From an uncultured Lachnospiraceae bacterium (lineage in GTDB: Bacteria > Bacillota > Clostridia > Lachnospirales > Lachnospiraceae), in NCBI GenBank assembly GCA_910578645.1, contig CAJTQI010000002.1:248001-312000 (forward strand): 64,000 nucleotides of DNA, given 5' to 3'. The stretch's first letter is position 1; each line of letters starts with the position of its first letter. The position numbers were made by a program, and so were the translations under genes. This document shows positions 53,163 through 60,963 of the stretch, piece by piece. The notes under the pieces are model-generated. The model searched no databases. It was not told the origin of the DNA and saw only the letters and a list, made by a program, of their open reading frames with translations.

Positions 53163-54194
53163 TTGAAAGCATTATTTATCGGAGGAACGGGTACAATCAG
53201 TATGGCGATTTCCAGGAAACTTCTGGAAGAGGGGCATGAGTTGTGGCTGCTAAACCGCGGTACGCGCAATGATGCACTTCCGGAGGGCGTGCATATTATC
53301 ACGGCAGATATTGGGGATGAGAGCGATGTGGCGCAGAAACTGGAAGGACACAGCTTCGATGTGGTGGCGGACTTTATTGCGTTTACACCCGCACATTTGG
53401 AACGGGATTACCGTCTGTTCCAGGGCAGGACGAGGCAGTTTATTTATATCAGTTCTGCGTCTGCTTACCAGAAGCCGTTGTCGGATTACCGCATTAATGA
53501 GGGGACGCCGCTTGCAAATCCTTACTGGGAATATTCACGGAACAAGATTGCGGGCGAGGAACTTTTAATGAAGCTGTACAGGGAAGAAGGATTCCCGGTT
53601 ACGATTGTGCGTCCGAGCCATACATACAATGAGCGCTCGGTGCCCCTTGGCTTACATGGCCCGGGCGGCAGCTATCAGGTTATTAAGAGAATGATGGAAG
53701 GAAAGAAAGTAATTATCCATGGGGACGGGACAGCTTTGTGGACAATGACTTTTAACAGTGATTTTGCGAAGGGATTTATCGGCCTCATGGGTAATATTCA
53801 CGCCATCGGCGAGGCGGTGCAGATTACCAGTGACGAGACGGTGACATGGAACCAGATTTACCAGGCCATTGCGGATGCGCTTGGCGTTAAGCTGCAGGCG
53901 TGCTATGTGTCCAGTGAGTTTTTGGCATCGTGCAGCCCGGCTGAGTGGGATTTACGCGGCGCGCTGCTTGGGGATAAGTCCAATAGCGTCGCTTTCGACA
54001 ATTCTAAATTAAAACGGCTTGTGCCCGGGTTTACTGCCACCGTGCGCTTAGACCAGGGCGTGCGCATAGCGGTGGATTATGTGCTGAGCCATCCTGAGTG
54101 CCAGAAGGAGGATGCGGCGTTTGATGCGTGGTGCGACAAGGTGATTGCGGCACAGGAAGAGGCGCTTGGAAAGTTTGTGCCTGCGGGCAATTAG
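53163..54194 (+). CDS. NAD-dependent epimerase/dehydratase (extended SDR)
   Basis: A 343-residue Rossmann-fold protein with the N-terminal nucleotide loop FIGGTGTISMAISRKLLEEG (GGTGTIS, slightly altered GxxGxxG), the YISSASAYQKP segment, an active-site-like YSRNK (Tyr and Lys) and IVRPSHTYNE. It resembles NAD-dependent sugar epimerases. The start is TTG 53163, with AAGGGAG about nine bases upstream. No sugar pathway genes adjoin it, so the substrate is unknown. Confidence 0.85.
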   Translation: MKALFIGGTGTISMAISRKLLEEGHELWLLNRGTRNDALPEGVHIITADIGDESDVAQKLEGHSFDVVADFIAFTPAHLERDYRLFQGRTRQFIYISSASAYQKPLSDYRINEGTPLANPYWEYSRNKIAGEELLMKLYREEGFPVTIVRPSHTYNERSVPLGLHGPGGSYQVIKRMMEGKKVIIHGDGTALWTMTFNSDFAKGFIGLMGNIHAIGEAVQITSDETVTWNQIYQAIADALGVKLQACYVSSEFLASCSPAEWDLRGALLGDKSNSVAFDNSKLKRLVPGFTATVRLDQGVRIAVDYVLSHPECQKEDAAFDAWCDKVIAAQEEALGKFVPAGN

Positions 54195-54217
54195 CGCAAT
54201 GATTTTGTGATGACCGG

Positions 54218-54469
54218 ATGGAAAGAAGGAAGAGAACGTTGCGGGAGATGGAATTTAAGATGGAGCGGCCCGGATTGTTGAAGGAAGGGGACCGGGTGAC
54301 TGTGACGGAGGGTGTCCTTCCCAGTAACTATTATTATACGATAGACCCTTCCCTTGCCATGTCGGGGAATTTCCCTTTCAGGGAGCGCATGTTGGAACGG
54401 GAAGGCGTGGTGACGGAAGTGATTGAGAACGCCAGAGGGTTCTACGTGCGGGCAAGGTTTGGGGAGTAG
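54218..54469 (+). CDS. Small protein with an SH3/KOW-like fold
   Basis: An 83-residue frame. The conserved-looking core is LLKEGDRVTVTEGVLPSNYYYT and REGVVTEVIENARGFYVRARF, a pattern like the turns of KOW or SH3-like barrels. The start is uncertain: ATG 54218 has a weak ribosome site, and in-frame ATG codons at 54248 and 54260 are alternatives. It lies between the SDR and RidA genes. Function not recognised. Confidence 0.6.
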   Translation: MERRKRTLREMEFKMERPGLLKEGDRVTVTEGVLPSNYYYTIDPSLAMSGNFPFRERMLEREGVVTEVIENARGFYVRARFGE

Positions 54470-54553
54470 GCAATATTGTAGAAATAGTTCGGAGTAACGA
54501 TAGAGGGACGCTGATTGTCTGGCGATAAGAATGAGGATGAAGGAGGAAATATT

Positions 54554-54931
54554 ATGTTAACTAAAATATCTACGGATAAGGCGCCGGCGGCGATTGGACC
54601 TTATTCACAGGGCATTATAGCGGGTGATTTTCTGTTTGCATCGGGACAGATTCCCATTGAGCCTGCCACCGGTGAGATTACAGGCAGCGATATCACCGCA
54701 CAGGCGGAGCAGGTTATGAAGAATGTAGGGGCAATCCTGGCAGAAGCGGGGGCGGATTATACAAAGGTTGTGAAGACTACTTGCTTTTTGGCGGATATGG
54801 CTGACTTCGCTGCTTTTAATGCGGTGTATGAGAAATACTTTACCGAGAAGCCGGCAAGAAGCTGTGTGGCTGTTCGGGAGCTTCCCAAAAATGTGCTGTG
54901 TGAGGTAGAGGTGACTGTTTATCTGGGATAG
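54554..54931 (+). CDS. ridA: RidA-family reactive imine deaminase
   Basis: A 125-residue YjgF/YER057c/UK114 protein. Conserved elements include PAAIGPYSQGIIAGDFLFASGQIPI, VGAILAEAGADYTKVVKTTCFLADMADF and the arginine segment PARSCVAVRELPKNVLCEVE. It hydrolyses reactive enamines and imines from pyridoxal enzymes. ATG 54554 follows AAGGAGGAA. Length is normal. Confidence 0.95.
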   Translation: MLTKISTDKAPAAIGPYSQGIIAGDFLFASGQIPIEPATGEITGSDITAQAEQVMKNVGAILAEAGADYTKVVKTTCFLADMADFAAFNAVYEKYFTEKPARSCVAVRELPKNVLCEVEVTVYLG

Positions 54932-55007
54932 TAGATAAGATTCGGGCTGCCGTAAAGCGGCATGGGAAATGGACTGGTTTTTGTACTACAAGAGGCTTGC
55001 ATAATAT

Positions 55008-55508
55008 ATGAAGAAAAATAATATTATTTTAATTGGTATGCCCGGAGCAGGCAAAAGCACCGTAGGAGTCGTACTTGCCAAGAAGCTTGGATATGCTTTC
55101 CTGGATTCTGACTTGCTTATTCAAAGCAGGGAAGGGCGGCTTTTGCACGAAATCATTTCCGAGCGCGGCGTGGAAGGGTTCTGGTCGGTGGAAGAGGCAG
55201 TGAATGCTTCCATTGATGCGGACAGGACCGTGATTGCCACAGGCGGGAGCGTGGTCTATGGCGCACATGCGATGGAACATTTGAAAGACATTGGGACTAT
55301 TGTTTATTTGAAACTTCCCTGCGAGGAGATTGCCCACAGGCTCGGAGACTTGGACGAACGTGGCGTGACGCTTAGAGAAGGCCAGGGACTTGTACAGCTT
55401 TATGACGAGCGTGTTCCGTTATATGAGAAATATGCGGATATTGTGGTGGACTGCCTGCATCTGTCAATCCGTGAGGTTGTGATGCAGATTGTCGGCAAGA
55501 TGATATGA
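55008..55508 (+). CDS. aroK: Shikimate kinase
   Basis: A 166-residue P-loop kinase with GMPGAGKSTVG (residues about 10-20), the substrate-binding region FLDSDLLIQSREG, ATGGSVVY and the lid segment containing ERGVTLREGQGL. It phosphorylates shikimate in aromatic amino acid synthesis. No other aro genes are nearby, and relatives in clostridia also stand alone. Start ATG 55008, weak ribosome site. Confidence 0.9.
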   Translation: MKKNNIILIGMPGAGKSTVGVVLAKKLGYAFLDSDLLIQSREGRLLHEIISERGVEGFWSVEEAVNASIDADRTVIATGGSVVYGAHAMEHLKDIGTIVYLKLPCEEIAHRLGDLDERGVTLREGQGLVQLYDERVPLYEKYADIVVDCLHLSIREVVMQIVGKMI

Positions 55509-55630
55509 GTTTACATTATGTAAACTAAAAATATAAATAATCCAAAGAAAGAGCAAATCCCGTATAATTTGACTGAAATGACAGAGAATAAGCATAACAG
55601 CCAATTAAAAAGAATGGGTGGTGGATTGAG

Positions 55631-55987
55631 ATGGATTATTTTAATGCCTTTTGGGTGGGCGGTGCAATCTGTGCGTTGGTACAGATTTTGATGGAGAAGA
55701 CGAAGCTTATGCCAGGACGGATTATGGTTCTGCTCGTGTGCACGGGAGCGCTGATTAGTTTTTTTGGGTGGTATGAGCCTTTTATGGAATATGCGGGTGC
55801 GGGCGCAAGCGTGCCCCTTCTTGGCTATGGCAATATTTTGATGAAGGGCGTCAAGGAAGCTGTTGGCACGAGTGGTTTTATCGGGTTGTTCCAGGGCGGT
55901 TTCAAGACAGGCGCGGTGGGGTGTTGTGCGGCGCTTGTGTTTGGATATCTGGCGAGTGTGGTTTTTAAGCCCAAGATGAAAGGGTAA
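55631..55987 (+). CDS. spoVAE: Stage V sporulation protein AE
   Basis: A 118-residue membrane protein with the SpoVAE signature: FWVGGAICALVQILMEKTKLMPGRIMV at the N-terminus and GYGNILMKGVKEAV...GLFQGGFKTGAVG in the centre, with three to four hydrophobic segments. It works with SpoVAC and SpoVAD in dipicolinate transport. It is separated from spoVAD by four unrelated genes. Start ATG 55631. Confidence 0.92.
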   Translation: MDYFNAFWVGGAICALVQILMEKTKLMPGRIMVLLVCTGALISFFGWYEPFMEYAGAGASVPLLGYGNILMKGVKEAVGTSGFIGLFQGGFKTGAVGCCAALVFGYLASVVFKPKMKG

Positions 55988-56003
55988 CAGAGAAGTTATA
56001 TGA

Positions 56004-56104
56004 AGAGGCTGACGCAGAATACGGCTTATTCACAATATATAATTTTGCATTCTTCGTATTTATGCTATATATTGTTATGAATTTCCATTTTGCAGCAGCC
56101 TCTT
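56004..56104. other. Long imperfect palindrome after spoVAE
   Basis: AGAGGCTG at 56004 pairs with CAGCCTCT at the far end, with further pairing by GCAGAA/TTTTGC and by ACAATATATA/TATATATTGT inside. The whole unit of about 100 bases could fold as a single hairpin and may end transcription from both sides; a small mobile element is an alternative. Confidence 0.5.
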
Positions 56105-56123
56105 TGTGGATTTTGGGCAGGGA

Positions 56124-56929
56124 TTAATTTTTATAGAAAAATTTTGTGAAATTTTTCTGTTGAATATAGTTTTCTAAAGGAGCATAAGGAATTCTATTTA
56201 GTTTGCCAAAGTTTGTATTTTCATTCAAATCTTTTCCTTCTTTTTCTTTACGGCCATAAGTAGAATAATCTATAGGTTTGTGTGTCTTCTTCTTGCGTTT
56301 CCCTTGTTTGCTGAGTATAGTCGGTGTTTCAAATTGACCGAACCATCCGCCATTGGATTGATACATACGGCGGTCACGGGCTAAAATGCATTCATACACG
56401 GGAAATACGTCTAAATCAATAATGGTGGGTGAGTAAAAACCTGGATTATTTTTGTTTTCCAGTAGTGCATAAGCGATAACCAGCAGTAAATCTTTTTCGG
56501 GCTGTACATTTTTAAAGGTTACTTTTTGCGTTAACCGTGCGGAAGGTTCTCTTGGGGTAGGAGGTTTTTTCATTTCGATATTGGGGTTGTCTACAAATAA
56601 AAGTTTTAGTTCAAGACGAAATCCGGGTAACCTTCTCTTTCCCCAAGAATGCCGTCGTTTTTCGTAAGTTCCACCGAATCAAAGGCATCTGATTCGGTTA
56701 TTTTAGAAAGCTGTGGGATACAGGCATCCATTAATGTCCCAATTATGGTTCCGGTTTGGGATGGCTCAAACGCTTTTAGAATCTCTTTTGGAATAGAGAG
56801 GATATTGAACTGTACACCGATTAATGGCGCTAATGCAGCTTTTACAGTAGACATATCATCTTCCCCAACAACGGTGAATGCATGCTGTAATATATATTTT
56901 TCATAAGTTTCTTTTGTCATGAATCCCAT
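56124..56929 (-). pseudogene. Restriction endonuclease, disrupted by a frameshift
   Basis: Two frames on the - strand join into one protein of about 268 residues. Part 1 (56929 to about 56608) starts MGFMTKETYEKYILQHAF behind GAGGGA and ends DGILGEREGYPDF. Part 2 continues RLELKLLFVDNPNIEMKKPP to the stop at 56124. Restoring one T in GATTTCG gives YPDFRLELK, which resembles a PD-(D/E)XK nuclease core, though the spacing is short. Position, behind a small regulator and divergent from an N6 methylase gene, supports a restriction enzyme. The exact family was not recognised. Confidence 0.65.
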
Positions 56930-56974
56930 ATCTGTCCCTCGTATGTAATATAAATTTGTTTTTAGAAAACCTAA

Positions 56975-56993
56975 CCTTTGTTCACTGAAGGTA
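56975..56993 (-). repeat. CCCTCAGTGAACAAAGG element end supplying a stop codon
   Basis: The - strand reads TACCTTCAGTGAACAAAGG, one base different from the family end. The TGA inside it is the stop codon of the regulator gene. It separates the regulator from the endonuclease. Confidence 0.65.
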
Positions 56994-57233
56994 AGATTCC
57001 TTTTGGATATATCTATTTGGGAGCACATCTAAAACAGATATTTCCAAGGCATCTGTCCAGGACAAAAATTCGATTACATCCAGCCTGCGCTCACAATTTT
57101 CGACTTTGGAAATGAAAGATTGCGTTACATTAAGTAAGCTTGCCATTTCAGATTGTGTTATATTTTTCTTTTTTCGGACAGCCCGCAGAATAGAAATGAT
57201 ATGGATATAGTCATCCGAGTAAATACTTTTCAT
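56982..57233 (-). CDS. XRE-family regulator of the restriction cassette
   Basis: An 83-residue helix-turn-helix protein: MKSIYSDDYIHIISILRAVR leads into KNITQSEMASLLNVTQSFISKVENCERR. Size and position, between the endonuclease and the divergent methylase, fit a controller (C) protein that delays nuclease expression. ATG 57233 has GGAG six bases upstream. The last residues (SYLQ) and stop come from the mobile-element end at 56975, so the C-terminus may be altered. Confidence 0.8.
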   Translation of the reverse strand: MKSIYSDDYIHIISILRAVRKKKNITQSEMASLLNVTQSFISKVENCERRLDVIEFLSWTDALEISVLDVLPNRYIQKESYLQ

Positions 57234-57398
57234 TCTAATCTCCATTTCTGCACATGTTTTTTGCACACGAATTTCTCCAAGCATATTATATATTCTGAAA
57301 TAGAATATTCCAAATAAGAATAATATTGCATACATAGACCTCGGTTTTTACATTCTCTGTTTGTAATGATATACTTGCCTCGGAAGGAGAAGACGGTT

Positions 57399-58616
57399 AT
57401 GGTTAAGCGTAAAAGCAACAGCACGGAATCCTTTGAAGCTGTATATAGACGTTTGGAAGAAATCGTGTTAGCGAACTCCGGTGAGAATGAATTTGAAGAA
57501 ATCTTCAAAATTGTTTTGATAAAATTGTGGTTAGATATCCGTAAAAGGGATTTTATAAGCACACTGGATGAGGCGAATCATTTACTGATGGAAATTGATT
57601 CCGAGTGGACGGGCGTACTTACAGAAAATAAATTAAATATTTTGGAGGAACAGTTTAGTGCTTGTTTCGATATAGTTAGCAGGTATTCTTTCGCCGAAGA
57701 CGGCTATGCAGGTATTGACGGCGTATTTGAGTATCTTGTGTCTCGTGAAAAGAAGGGAGAAAAAGGCCAGTTTTTTACGCCTAGGTATATTGTTGATTTT
57801 TGTGTTAAAATACTTAATCCGAAAAGCGGAGAAAACATTTTAGACCCCGCTGCCGGTTCAGGCGCTTTTCTTTATCATGCGTATGCATGCGGAGGAATGC
57901 AAGGATGTGACCTTTGGGGATTTGACTTTGACCGTAGGGCGATAAGAGTGGCTAACCTTTTGATGCATGTAGCCTCTGTTGAAGGCTTTCATATACATAA
58001 AGTCAACAGTTTGTTAAAAAATGACGTTAGAGAGTCGCTTTTAGATAAAGGGATTGACGGGATATCAACGACCATTGAAGATATTCTGAGAATAGAAAAG
58101 AAAAAAGATTTGTTTGATATCATTATGACAAATCCTCCTTTTGCAGGTGAAATTATTGAGCCTGATATTTTAGGCAGTTATAATATTTCTTATGGAAAGA
58201 CGCGGATAGAAAGGGATGTCTTGTTTGTAGAAAGATGTATAAATTTTTTAAAACCAGGTGGAAGAATGGCCATTATACTCCCCGATAATATCTTTGGGGG
58301 GGGGGCAGGGAAAACGAAAATTTGCGTCGCTGGATACGCAAGACCTGTCGGATTGTAGGTGTTGTGGGAATACCCAGGAATGCATTTATGCCGCATATCG
58401 GCGTTAAAACAAGTGTACTTTTCCTGCAGAAGAGAATGCAATGAGAAGGATGAATCTATATTTTTTGGCATTAGTGAGCGGCCGGGCAAGGATAGCAGGG
58501 GTAATACGATATTTAAAAGTGGAGCTGACAAAACCTGGAAAAATGTGGACCACGATTTGGAAGAGATTAGTGTGGAATTTAAGAAATTTCTCGTTAACGA
58601 AGAGATAGGATGGTGA
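57399..58616 (+). pseudogene. hsdM: Type I-like N6-adenine DNA methyltransferase HsdM, frameshifted
   Basis: Motif I LDPAAGSGAFL (D149) and the catalytic NPPF (N245) are intact in frame one. At 58296 a run of ten G shifts the frame; with eight G the text reads IFGGGRENENLRRWIRKTCR and continues to VLFLQKR. A second shift near 58436 (GAATGCAATGAG, two A short of GAAATGCAAATGAG) returns to frame one and ends NEEIGW at 58616. The full protein would be about 406 residues. ATG 57399 has AAGGAG nine bases upstream. The long G run may be phase variable. Confidence 0.8.
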
Positions 58617-58620
58617 TGAG

Positions 58621-59573
58621 TTGTCTATATGTGTAGTTAGGAAATCCAATCAATTAGATATGGAGTTTGTGTTGACACCGGAAAGATATAATCCTAAAAG
58701 GCGGATGAGTTTATCGGAAGAAGATACAGGAATACGTTTGTCGGAAATAGTGACATTAAAGAATGATACCCTCAGTGAACAAAGGGACACATGCCCTGCG
58801 CCATGATATTTGAGCGTTTTTCAGCGTTGTCCTCAATCGGCGTACGTCCAGTACGCCTCAATCGTCCGCCTTGAAAATCACTCAAATATCTATGGCCAGG
58901 GTCGAAGAGTCGGAAAGAAATCTATTTCAGTTCCTGCAAGGCGCTTGATTGACGCGTACTGGACGTACGCGGAATGAAAGCAACATAGCAGGAGCTGAAA
59001 TGGATTCTTTACCGACCATGTGTCCCTTTGTTCACTGAGGGTATCATTACTGCAAAGCAAGATAATGGTTTGGAATGGTATCAGATTAATACGTCGGATG
59101 CAATGGGGGGATATTTAAGAATTTCATCGGAAACAGTTAAACTAAACTGTAATAAAAAGATTATAAAATGTGGCGATGTTATTATTTCCCGCTTGCGTCC
59201 GTATCTTCGACAAGTTGCTTATGTTGATAAAGAAGGAATAAATCTATGTGCTTCTACCGAATTTTATGTTATGCGTGGCAGAAATAGAGAATCGATTGCA
59301 TATTTGGTGCCTTTCTTACTTTCTGAAGCGGCCCAGACTGTTTTTGCAAATGCAGTGGAAGGGAGCCAGCATCCGCGGTTTAAAGAGGATGATATTTTAA
59401 ATTTAATTGTTCCGTCAAAACTCTTTAAAGAGCGGGAAGAAATATCTCAACGGATTGAGAGTGCCATAGCAAACTATAGAGCTTATGAGGAAATTCTCCA
59501 TGAGGAAATATTCCATATTAACGAAATAGTTGTCAGATGCCCACACCCCAGAATTGACGGTACACCGGATTAG
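58621..59573 (+). pseudogene. hsdS: Half-size type I specificity subunit HsdS, split by an inserted element
   Basis: The coding sequence starts at TTG 58621 and reads to LSEIVTLKND, is interrupted by the 273-base element, and resumes IITAKQDNGLEWYQ to 59573. Removing the element and one TA restores an unbroken frame of 225 residues. The joined protein has one target-recognition domain (GDVIISRLRPYLRQVAYV, EGSQHPRFKEDDI) and a C-terminal helix (EREEISQRIESAIANYRAYEEIL), so it is a single-TRD subunit that would have to pair. It follows hsdM by four bases. Confidence 0.8.
58769..59041 (+). mobile_element. 273-bp structured miniature inverted-repeat element
   Basis: The ends are perfect 25-bp inverted repeats (58769-58793 and 59017-59041) starting CCCTCAGTGAACAAAGGG, and the insertion is flanked by TA on both sides, the target of IS630/Tc1-type transposition. 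Inside are two arms: 58794-58901 closed by CCCTG/CAGGG and ATATTTGAG/CTCAAATAT, and 58909-59016 closed by GTCGG/CCGAC with about 25 of 29 pairs. Their tips carry GGCGTACGTCCAGTACGCC and GCGTACTGGACGTACGC hairpins. No protein is encoded. Solitary ends of the family occur across the window. Confidence 0.88.
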
Positions 59574-59692
59574 CACAATATATTAGTTAATGAGTTATTT
59601 ATGATTCAGCATATTGTCGCGGTAACATCTGTATGATATGGATTGCCGTTATCTAATGCACATCAATGTTTCTATTTAATTTAATAGTATAA

Positions 59693-59787
59693 GGGTGTCC
59701 TCAGTTTGTAAGGACATACAGGCTTCCGTTTTCTGCAAGTCGACAAAATCCAGAACTTCGTATGCTCTTATAAACTGAAGGTATCTT
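59693..59787 (+). repeat. Second inverted-repeat element family, full copy
   Basis: CCTCAGTTTGTAAGGACATAC at 59699 is matched in inverse by CTTCAGTTTATAAGAGCATAC at 59781 (18 of 21 bases). The roughly 85-base unit has no coding content. A shorter relative is at 16274. It fills part of the 305-base gap between hsdS and the sigma factor gene; the rest holds only a TATAAT box near 59844. Confidence 0.5.
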
Positions 59788-59878
59788 ATATAAAAATAAA
59801 ATTTCCACTATAATCTTGAAGACAATCGAAGTAATACCCCGTTATAATAGATAGAGTTGCTGATGAATACCTATTTTT

Positions 59879-60448
59879 ATGAAGGAAAGCGGCAAAATAT
59901 ACGGCAGGGATGACTGGCCGGGAAAGGAGGCAGAGCATATCAATCGGGAAGAACAACTATCAGCGCTGATTGATTCTTACCAACACCTTGTTTTTTCTAT
60001 ATGTTATAAAATGACGTCGGATTACTTTGCCTCCGAGGATTTGACGCAGGAAACGTTCCTCTCGGCGTATAATCATCTGAAAGACTTCGACGGTATGTAT
60101 GAGAAAGCGTGGCTGTGCAGGATTGCGACGAACAAGTGTCTTGATTATATGCAGAGCGCGGGGAGAAGGCATATTCCGACGGAAGATGTAGGTATGGACG
60201 GTAAGTGCACTGATGAAGAAACGCCAGAGAGTATCTGTCTGGAAGAAGAAGTGAAGGCAACCTTGCTTGCCAGGTGCAAGTCGTTAAAACCGCCGTATGA
60301 CGAGATTGCCAAGGCATATTATTATGATGAACTGGACGCCTCTCAGATTGCGGTAAAAAGGGGTATGAAGGTAAAGACGGTACAGACGCAGATATACCGT
60401 GCAAGGGCGATGCTGCGTAAGTTATATGGAAAGGAGAAGGGCGCATGA
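59879..60448 (+). CDS. ECF-type RNA polymerase sigma factor
   Basis: A 189-residue sigma-70 protein with only regions 2 and 4: region 2 LVFSICYKMTSDYFASEDLTQETFLSAYNHLKDFDGMYEKAWLCRIATNKCLDYMQ, region 4 KAYYYDELDASQIAVKRGMKVKTVQTQIYRARAMLRKLY. Its stop overlaps the next start (ATGA), typical of sigma/anti-sigma pairs. ATG 59879 has no strong ribosome site; a TATAAT lies 30 bases upstream. Probably responds to envelope stress through the anti-sigma protein. Confidence 0.92.
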   Translation: MKESGKIYGRDDWPGKEAEHINREEQLSALIDSYQHLVFSICYKMTSDYFASEDLTQETFLSAYNHLKDFDGMYEKAWLCRIATNKCLDYMQSAGRRHIPTEDVGMDGKCTDEETPESICLEEEVKATLLARCKSLKPPYDEIAKAYYYDELDASQIAVKRGMKVKTVQTQIYRARAMLRKLYGKEKGA

Positions 60449-60933
60449 TACATAACATGGAAGACGGCAGAAAGAAACAGCGGCAGCATGGTAGCGACGG
60501 GCCGCAGGGATATCTGTCTGAGGAAGAGCTTATGGAATTAATCGGGCATGTGGAGTCACACGAGATGCTTCATGCGCCGAAACAGTTGAAAGGAAATATC
60601 TTCGCACAAATCAGGCAGGAAAGGCGTGCGGCGAGAAAAAGGCAGGTTTTCGTCTATCGGGCTAAGGTACTGATAGCCATGGCAGCAGCGCTTGCGGTAC
60701 TGATTATGATGCCTGGACAGGGTACGTCTAGCAGGCAGGATGTGCCGGCACAACAGCAGGAGGAGACAGAATCTTTGGAGCAGATGGCACTGAGACGGCA
60801 GAAGAACAGGGATTCGGATTGGAAAAAATATCTTGAAGACCAGGAGCGTGGCGGCATAAGAGGATTTTTTGAAGATATTAACCAGAGAATGGGCCAGTTT
60901 GGGAAAAAATTATATTACGATATCACAACATAA
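60445..60933 (+). CDS. Membrane-anchored anti-sigma factor
   Basis: A 162-residue protein overlapping the sigma factor gene by four bases. It has a cytoplasmic N-terminal part (YLSEEELMELIGHVESHEMLHAPKQL, similar to ECF anti-sigma sequences), one membrane segment (VLIAMAAALAVLIMMPG, residues about 73-89) and an extracytoplasmic tail. The usual zinc HxxxCxxC motif is absent. It should hold the sigma factor at the membrane until a signal arrives. Confidence 0.82.
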   Translation: MIHNMEDGRKKQRQHGSDGPQGYLSEEELMELIGHVESHEMLHAPKQLKGNIFAQIRQERRAARKRQVFVYRAKVLIAMAAALAVLIMMPGQGTSSRQDVPAQQQEETESLEQMALRRQKNRDSDWKKYLEDQERGGIRGFFEDINQRMGQFGKKLYYDITT

Positions 60934-60963
60934 ATGAATGATAAGAAAATGGAGGATGGAAAA

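Noticed and set aside
58621..58806. A complete 61-residue protein at the start of hsdS
   Set aside because: Its last residues and stop come from the inserted element; the frame continues beyond it once the element is removed.
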